From NCBI GenBank assembly GCA_009784085.1, contig WRCJ01000059.1, positions 1-9,594 of the forward strand: a stretch of 9,594 nt of DNA, given 5' to 3'. This document shows, piece after piece, positions 5,885-9,594 of the stretch. The notes beneath the pieces were generated by a model, which made no database searches, was not told the DNA's origin, and was given only the letters and a program-made list of their open reading frames with translations. Source of the DNA: Oscillospiraceae bacterium. Lineage in GTDB: Bacteria > Bacillota > Clostridia > Oscillospirales > UBA929. Every line of letters begins with the position of its first letter. Position 1 is the first letter of the stretch. Made by a program: the position numbers and the translations under genes.

Positions 5885-7975
5885 CTACCAGCGCAAAACC
5901 GTACCGATTTCGGTTTCGCCGGCGGTTCGGTCGAAGACCACGGCACTGCCAAAGCCGGTACAGCCGTCCGCCAGGAACACATCGGTGGGGCTGGCGAACT
6001 CCTCGTGCGCGACGACCAGCGTGTAGCGATTATCGCCCAGGCGGATATCCAGCGCCTCCACCTGGCTGTCCGCGAAAGCGGCGCCCGTGATCCCGGATCG
6101 GACCGGTTGCTTTTCGACGGAGAACGCCGTTCCTTGCCCGATGTCGGACAGGGCAAACACCGTATAGGCGCACACAAATCCCTGGGCGGTGAAATCGGCC
6201 TGCAGTGTTTGGTTGGGTTCCCACGTGTTGTAATGCCGGGACATCTTCGTGTCGATGATCTTCGTTTGCCGATCCGGGTTGGCCAGGCGGACGGTAGCCG
6301 CCGCATTTTTGCCCCGGTATATAAACCCCGGCCCGTCGGAGGCCAAGGATCCCAGGGCGTCGAAATGGAAAAACTGCCGATAGGCGTGTGATCCAAGGCC
6401 GTAAAACTCGTCGGCTACGATCAGGAGATCCGGCTTCAACCAAATCAGCCGCCGGTTGCTATACACGCCGCCCGACGGCAGTGTCATATAGCCAAGATGC
6501 CCGCCCTCGGCGTAGCCGTACCGCCCGTCGGAGAAGAAATGCTGCCCCAAGGCCCGGCTCAGGGGGGCGCATGCCCAGCTGTCCCGGCAGACATAAAGCC
6601 CCACCCCATCGATCATGACGGTGTTGTGGGCTTCCATCTCTTTAAACTCGACGCGCCCGGGGCCGAACACATAGCTGTGGCGCCCGGCGTCCACCAAGAT
6701 GTCCTCCCCCCGGGAAAACAGGTCGAAGTGCAGTTGGTCGGCATGCCCATGGCCCGCGCCCAGCGGCCCCGCGTGGAAGTGGAGGTATGTGTCTGATGCC
6801 CCCCAGCCCGATCGCAGGTAAAAGTTGCCGCTGTCAAAGAAAGCGCGGTCAGTTTCTTCCGGAATTGTCGCGGCGCGCGACCGGCAGGCATCGAGGCCGG
6901 ATTCCCCGATGTCCCAGGCTGTGTCGAAACAGGGATTGCCGGCGGCGGCGCCGCCGCCGCTTCCGCCGCCACTTCCGGCGCCACTTCCTCCACCGAAAAC
7001 CAGCCGCCCGTCGTCAAAGAGCAGTGCGCCCATCGTGAGCAGGCGCCGCCAGTCGATGTCGTCGCTGTCGCCCATGCACAGCGCGTGGCAGTCCGGCTTG
7101 GCGGCGTATAGGCTGTAAAGGCACATCCCTTGCGTGCATGCGGCAAAGCCTTCGGGCAGTGGGATACCGTTGCGTCGGGCCAGCAGGGCCACATTCAAGA
7201 AGCAACGCAACACCTCGTTGTGGTACAGGGAACTCTGCTCCCAGTGCGTCCCGTCGCGATAGACCTGCATCCGCGCCTCCAGGCCCAGCCGCCGCAACGC
7301 CTCCGACGTCCATGCGCGGGTCGCGCCGTCCTGGGGCATCATGACCCCGGCTAAAAACAAGCCATGGTTTTCCAGTACGCCCCAATTGCTCATCAGGTGG
7401 TAGCTGTCCCACACCTCCATGAGAAACGCGGCGTGCTCGGCCACGCTTTGGGCGAACAGGGACATGACCTCGTCGGTGAGGCTGGGGCTACCCTCGAAAC
7501 AGCGCGCGGCTTTGAGCCAGTTCTCCAGCCGAAGGCCGACTTCGATGCTGCGCCAGGCGGCGGCGTAGGCGGGATCGTCCCGCCTTACGGTGGTTATCCA
7601 GTGGGTGAGCTGGCTGACAAAGGCGACCGCGTATTTTTCTTTGCGGGTGAGGGCATACGCCTGTCCCAGCGTGAGCCAGAAGCGCATCCGGTTGAATGCG
7701 TACACCCATTCCGGATCGTCTTCGGGTTGGTGCAACCAGTCGATGTCCCCGTCAAAGCACACCGGGATGTGGGTGCGCTCCAGATCCCAATGCATATTGA
7801 ACAAAAAACGTTGGTCGGCAATGTCGTCGGCCGTCGCGATCACTTGCGCCGCCTCTTCGGGGTAAAACGCCCGGACGTAGTCAGCCACGGCGGAGGGATC
7901 GTCAAAGAAGAAGCGTCGGCCCGGCTGATGAAAGAAATCCTGTTTTGTCAATTTTGTCACAAAAACACCTGCCAT
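5885..7975 (-). CDS. Heparinase II/III family polysaccharide lyase
   Basis: A 696-residue lyase of the heparinase II/III fold, which cleaves uronate-containing glycans by beta-elimination. The N-terminal alpha-toroid (about 1-325) shows NRMRFW (95-100), WRSIEVGLRLENWLKA (141-156), SNWGVLENHG (196-205) and YRDGTHWEQSSLYHNE (239-254). Tyr251 and the Asn/His of the preceding motif are likely catalytic. The C-terminal beta-sandwich holds HFHAGPLGAGHGHADQL (399-415), ILVDAGRHSY (426-435) and EAHNTVMIDG (448-457). A Gly/Ser-rich tandem repeat (about 328-346) joins the two. It has no signal peptide, so it probably acts on imported oligosaccharides. The start is uncertain: ATG at 7975 has AAGGA almost touching it, whereas an in-frame GTG at 7960 has AGGTG five bases upstream. 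The upstream frame is also open for 44 codons into the neighbouring repeat. The layout resembles PL12, but PL15, PL17 or PL21 are not excluded, so heparan, alginate or another substrate cannot be assigned. Confidence 0.85.
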   Translation of the reverse strand: MAGVFVTKLTKQDFFHQPGRRFFFDDPSAVADYVRAFYPEEAAQVIATADDIADQRFLFNMHWDLERTHIPVCFDGDIDWLHQPEDDPEWVYAFNRMRFWLTLGQAYALTRKEKYAVAFVSQLTHWITTVRRDDPAYAAAWRSIEVGLRLENWLKAARCFEGSPSLTDEVMSLFAQSVAEHAAFLMEVWDSYHLMSNWGVLENHGLFLAGVMMPQDGATRAWTSEALRRLGLEARMQVYRDGTHWEQSSLYHNEVLRCFLNVALLARRNGIPLPEGFAACTQGMCLYSLYAAKPDCHALCMGDSDDIDWRRLLTMGALLFDDGRLVFGGGSGAGSGGGSGGGAAAGNPCFDTAWDIGESGLDACRSRAATIPEETDRAFFDSGNFYLRSGWGASDTYLHFHAGPLGAGHGHADQLHFDLFSRGEDILVDAGRHSYVFGPGRVEFKEMEAHNTVMIDGVGLYVCRDSWACAPLSRALGQHFFSDGRYGYAEGGHLGYMTLPSGGVYSNRRLIWLKPDLLIVADEFYGLGSHAYRQFFHFDALGSLASDGPGFIYRGKNAAATVRLANPDRQTKIIDTKMSRHYNTWEPNQTLQADFTAQGFVCAYTVFALSDIGQGTAFSVEKQPVRSGITGAAFADSQVEALDIRLGDNRYTLVVAHEEFASPTDVFLADGCTGFGSAVVFDRTAGETEIGTVLRW
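6941..6988. repeat. 12-base tandem repeat and GCC run in the lyase gene (Gly/Ser linker)
   Basis: Three 12-base units (6953-6964, 6965-6976, 6977-6988; about GGAAGTGGCGCC on the minus strand) and a GGC/GCC run at 6941-6952 encode SGAGSGGGSGGGAAA. The repeat lies at the junction of the alpha-toroid and beta-sandwich domains, where a flexible linker should be tolerated. Confidence 0.8.
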
Positions 7976-8005
7976 TTCCTTATATCCCCAACCTACGCTT
8001 CGCTT

Positions 8006-8054
8006 AGAGGTGGGGGTCTTGCCGCAGGCAAACTGGGATAAGACCCCCGCCTCT
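8006..8054. repeat. Large hairpin in the leader of the lyase gene
   Basis: The arms AGAGGTGGGGGTCTT (8006-8020) and AAGACCCCCGCCTCT (8040-8054) pair over 15 positions with one G-T pair and enclose a 19-base loop. The start of that region also contains the small inverted repeat TTGCC-GCA-GGCAA (8019-8031). No T-run follows on the minus strand, so it is not a standard intrinsic terminator. It would still form a strong RNA hairpin about 30 bases upstream of the lyase start codon, and could stabilise the downstream message or lower read-through and translation. Confidence 0.7.
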
Positions 8055-8132
8055 TTAGGCGGAATAACTTCATGTGGAGTGCAATCTCCATTAAGAAACC
8101 GGATGTATTACGACTTGAAGAAGTCGTAATAC
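8020..8132 (-). repeat. Hairpin-rich inverted repeat, copy 1 (between GH88 and lyase genes)
   Basis: Read on the minus strand, this 113-base block aligns without gaps to 9482-9594 on the plus strand, with 107 of 113 identical by hand alignment. It opens with a 12-bp hairpin (8105-8132, arms GTATTACGACTT/AAGTCGTAATAC, 4-base loop). Next come a 5-bp hairpin TGGAG/CTCCA (8075-8090), then CCGCCTAAAGAGGCGG (8047-8062) and one arm of the large hairpin. The unit probably continues past 8020 toward the lyase gene, where the second copy leaves the window. It resembles ends of IS200/IS605-type elements or a small non-autonomous element, but no transposase is visible. It fills most of the 176-base gap between the two genes. 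Confidence 0.85.
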
Positions 8133-8151
8133 GGAGTTGAGTGTTGGGCGC

Positions 8152-9348
8152 CTACCAATAGGAATCCCAATCGGCGCTCAGGCGGGTGAGCGCCTCCATG
8201 TAGAAATAGTCCCCCCAGGATGTGCATTCGTCCACGCCCTCCGGCGTGCAGGTGTTGTAGGGGGATTTTTTGCTGTAGGTGCCGTGCAGGAGAAGCCCGT
8301 CCGACACGGCGGGGTCGCGGACGGCATACCGGTCGATGAGGGACTTGACCATGCAGGAGGCCAAGCGGGCATACGAGACGGACGCCTCCGGGGTGGCGGC
8401 GAACCGCGCCATTTCCAACAATCCGCAGGCTGTGATGGCGGCGCTGGAGGAGTCCCTGGGTTCTTCCGTGCCAGAGGTGAAGATCATGTCCCAATAGGGC
8501 GTGAGATCTTCGGGCAAGCGGGAGAGATAGAAAGCCAGCGCGTTTTCGAAGGCGGCCACTAAGGCGGGATCGCGGGTATGGCGGAAAAGGAAAGCCGCGC
8601 CGCAGATGGCCCAAGCCTGCCCCCGCGCCCATGCCGAATCATCGCGGTAGCCTTGGCAGGTGGCGCCGCGCAACATGCCGCCCGTTTGGCTGTCCATAAA
8701 GACCGTGTGGAAGGTGGATCCGTCCGCCCGGAAGGAGTGGGCCAGACAGGTGGCGATGTGCTCTCGCGCCCGGGCGCGGTAGCGACCCTCGCCGGGTTCG
8801 CCAGTCTCGTTGGCGGCCCAAAACAGTAGCGGGAGGTTGAGCAGGCAGTCTATGATGTACCGGTAATTATCCGGCGCGCCCAATTGTCCCCAAGCTTGAA
8901 AGAACCCGCCTATCGGCTGAAAACGGCGCATCAGCTGGTCGGCAGCCAGAAGGGCCGCCCTGCGGGCCTTTTCGCTGCCCGTCAGTTTCCAGGCGGACAC
9001 GCAGGACGGGCTGTACAGGAAGCCCATATCGTGATGATCTACCTCGATTTTGTCCTCGATGCGAGACAGAAAGCTATCGACCAGCGCGAGGCCGGCCTCC
9101 CGAAAGGCATTGTTGCCGGTGCGTTCATAGGCCAGCCAGATCTCGCCCGGCCAAAAGCCGCAGGTCCACTGCACGTTGTCGCAGGCGGGGTAGAAGTTGT
9201 TCACGCTGGAATGGTTCTGGCATCGGCCGGCAAATCTGGGCAGGCTGCGCATGACCTGCTCCGCGCAAAAATCCAGCGCACGGCCGACTTCGTCCGGCGT
9301 GGCGGCCGGCTTGTCCAAAAACAACTCGCCCAAAAACAGATCGCCCAT
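8152..9348 (-). CDS. Unsaturated glucuronyl hydrolase, glycoside hydrolase family 88
   Basis: A 398-residue GH88 enzyme, close to the usual size of about 380. It hydrates and releases the 4,5-unsaturated uronate that polysaccharide lyases leave at the non-reducing end. The alpha/alpha-barrel motifs are clear: NVQWTCGFWPGEIWLAYE (58-75), HHDMGF (105-110), YIIDCLLNLPLLFWA (164-178) and GYRDDSAWARGQAWAICG (233-250). Asp107 and Asp167 match Asp88 and Asp149 of Bacillus sp. GL1 UGL in context and spacing (60 against 61). It has no signal peptide, as is usual for these cytoplasmic enzymes. Start ATG has a near-perfect AAAGGAGG 7 bases upstream and a promoter behind it. It is the first gene of the minus-strand cluster and supplies the step after the lyase. 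Inverted repeats bracket the gene and its promoter. GH105 is the nearest alternative, but the motifs favour GH88. The preferred substrate, sulfated or not, cannot be told. Confidence 0.92.
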   Translation of the reverse strand: MGDLFLGELFLDKPAATPDEVGRALDFCAEQVMRSLPRFAGRCQNHSSVNNFYPACDNVQWTCGFWPGEIWLAYERTGNNAFREAGLALVDSFLSRIEDKIEVDHHDMGFLYSPSCVSAWKLTGSEKARRAALLAADQLMRRFQPIGGFFQAWGQLGAPDNYRYIIDCLLNLPLLFWAANETGEPGEGRYRARAREHIATCLAHSFRADGSTFHTVFMDSQTGGMLRGATCQGYRDDSAWARGQAWAICGAAFLFRHTRDPALVAAFENALAFYLSRLPEDLTPYWDMIFTSGTEEPRDSSSAAITACGLLEMARFAATPEASVSYARLASCMVKSLIDRYAVRDPAVSDGLLLHGTYSKKSPYNTCTPEGVDECTSWGDYFYMEALTRLSADWDSYW

Positions 9349-9355
9349 GGCGGAG

Positions 9356-9363
9356 CCTCCTTT
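9356..9363 (-). promoter_or_regulatory. Ribosome binding site for the GH88 gene
   Basis: The minus strand reads AAAGGAGG followed by 7 bases and then ATG at 9348. The near-full complement to the 16S anti-Shine-Dalgarno sequence fixes this start. Confidence 0.85.
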
Positions 9364-9400
9364 CGATCCATAGAGCCATTATCCCTCCACTTCACTCAAC

Positions 9401-9429
9401 ATTATAAACCAATTTGCATTATTAAGCAA
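9401..9429 (-). promoter_or_regulatory. Sigma-A/sigma-70 type promoter for the GH88 gene and perhaps the whole cluster
   Basis: On the minus strand TTGCTT (9424-9429) and a perfect TATAAT (9401-9406) are separated by 17 bases. The start of transcription would fall near 9394, giving a leader of about 45 bases before the ATG. The stretch 9380-9480 is markedly more AT-rich than the coding DNA around it. The -35 box matches the consensus at only three of six positions, so an activator may help. The box overlaps a small inverted repeat TTGC-N8-GCAA (9414-9429) that could be an operator, though it is short enough to be chance. Confidence 0.7.
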
Positions 9430-9481
9430 TGGCAGGGGTACTATTTTAGCAACTGAATGACCAACAACGCAATTCAAATCC

Positions 9482-9594
9482 GTTTTACGACTTCTTCAAG
9501 TCGTAAAACATCCGGTTTCTTAATGGAGATTGCACTCCACCTGAAGTTATTCCGCCTAAAGAGGCGGGGGTCTTAACCCAGCTTGCCTTCGGCA
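9482..9594 (+). repeat. Hairpin-rich inverted repeat, copy 2 (upstream of the GH88 gene, cut by window end)
   Basis: Counterpart of the block at 8020-8132, in opposite orientation. It opens with the hairpin GTTTTACGACTT/AAGTCGTAAAAC (9482-9509), then TGGAG/CTCCA (9524-9539) and CCGCCTAAAGAGGCGG (9551-9566). It then runs into GGGGGTCTTAACCCAGCTTGCC, where the large hairpin begins in copy 1. The copy leaves the window at 9594, so its full length and what lies beyond are unknown. Confidence 0.85.

Noticed and set aside
7364..8041. A 225-codon plus-strand open frame opposite the lyase gene
   Set aside because: It lies antisense to well-conserved lyase motifs, shows no recognisable domain and runs into the hairpin repeat. 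It is a shadow frame of a GC-rich gene.
8041..8100. A second promoter in front of the lyase gene (TTGCAC at 8084-8089 on the minus strand)
   Set aside because: No -10-like sequence stands at 16-18 bases; the nearest AT-rich hexamer, TTATTC, is about 11 bases away.
9440..9475. An alternative promoter TTGCGT/TAAAAT further upstream of the GH88 gene
   Set aside because: The -35 match is weak, the spacing is 18, and the TATAAT promoter at 9401-9429 is better placed.

Overview
This GC-rich window carries a polysaccharide-degradation locus with four carbohydrate-active enzymes. It shows no transporter, regulator, sulfatase, tRNA, rRNA or CRISPR array. Start sites have strong Shine-Dalgarno sequences (AAAGGAGG, AGGGGAGGG), and the one clear promoter is AT-rich with a perfect TATAAT box. 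The intergenic DNA holds families of dispersed hairpin repeats. Together this suggests a GC-rich Firmicutes (Clostridia-like) bacterium, possibly gut-associated. That placement is inference; no taxonomic marker is present.

Layout. At the left edge (1-1319, + strand) is the 3' part of a GH2 beta-glucuronidase. A non-coding convergent spacer follows (1320-1961), filled with at least three families of dispersed or tandem repeats. The rest is a minus-strand cluster read from right to left: an unsaturated glucuronyl hydrolase (GH88, 9348-8152), a heparinase II/III-family lyase (7975-5885), and a 1296-residue GH106-like protein (5852-1962). The last two are 32 bases apart and are probably co-transcribed. 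A sigma-A-type promoter lies just upstream of the GH88 gene.

How the genes fit together. A heparinase-type lyase cuts uronic-acid-containing glycans by beta-elimination and leaves a 4,5-unsaturated uronate at the new non-reducing end. GH88 enzymes remove that residue, GH2 beta-glucuronidase removes saturated glucuronate, and the GH106-like enzyme (the family of alpha-L-rhamnosidases) would remove rhamnose or a related sugar. The three proteins with visible N-termini have no signal peptide, so the likely picture is cytoplasmic breakdown of imported oligosaccharides. A substrate with both glucuronate and rhamnose, such as an exopolysaccharide, a plant gum or an ulvan-like glycan, fits better than a plain glycosaminoglycan, but the exact substrate cannot be read from sequence.

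The most unusual structure is a pair of inverted copies of a hairpin-rich repeat (8020-8132 and 9482-9594, 107 of 113 positions identical by my hand alignment). They bracket the GH88 gene with its promoter. The first hairpin differs between the copies by a compensatory base-pair change, and the inner copy forms the leader of the lyase gene. Both large enzymes also carry in-frame short tandem repeats.
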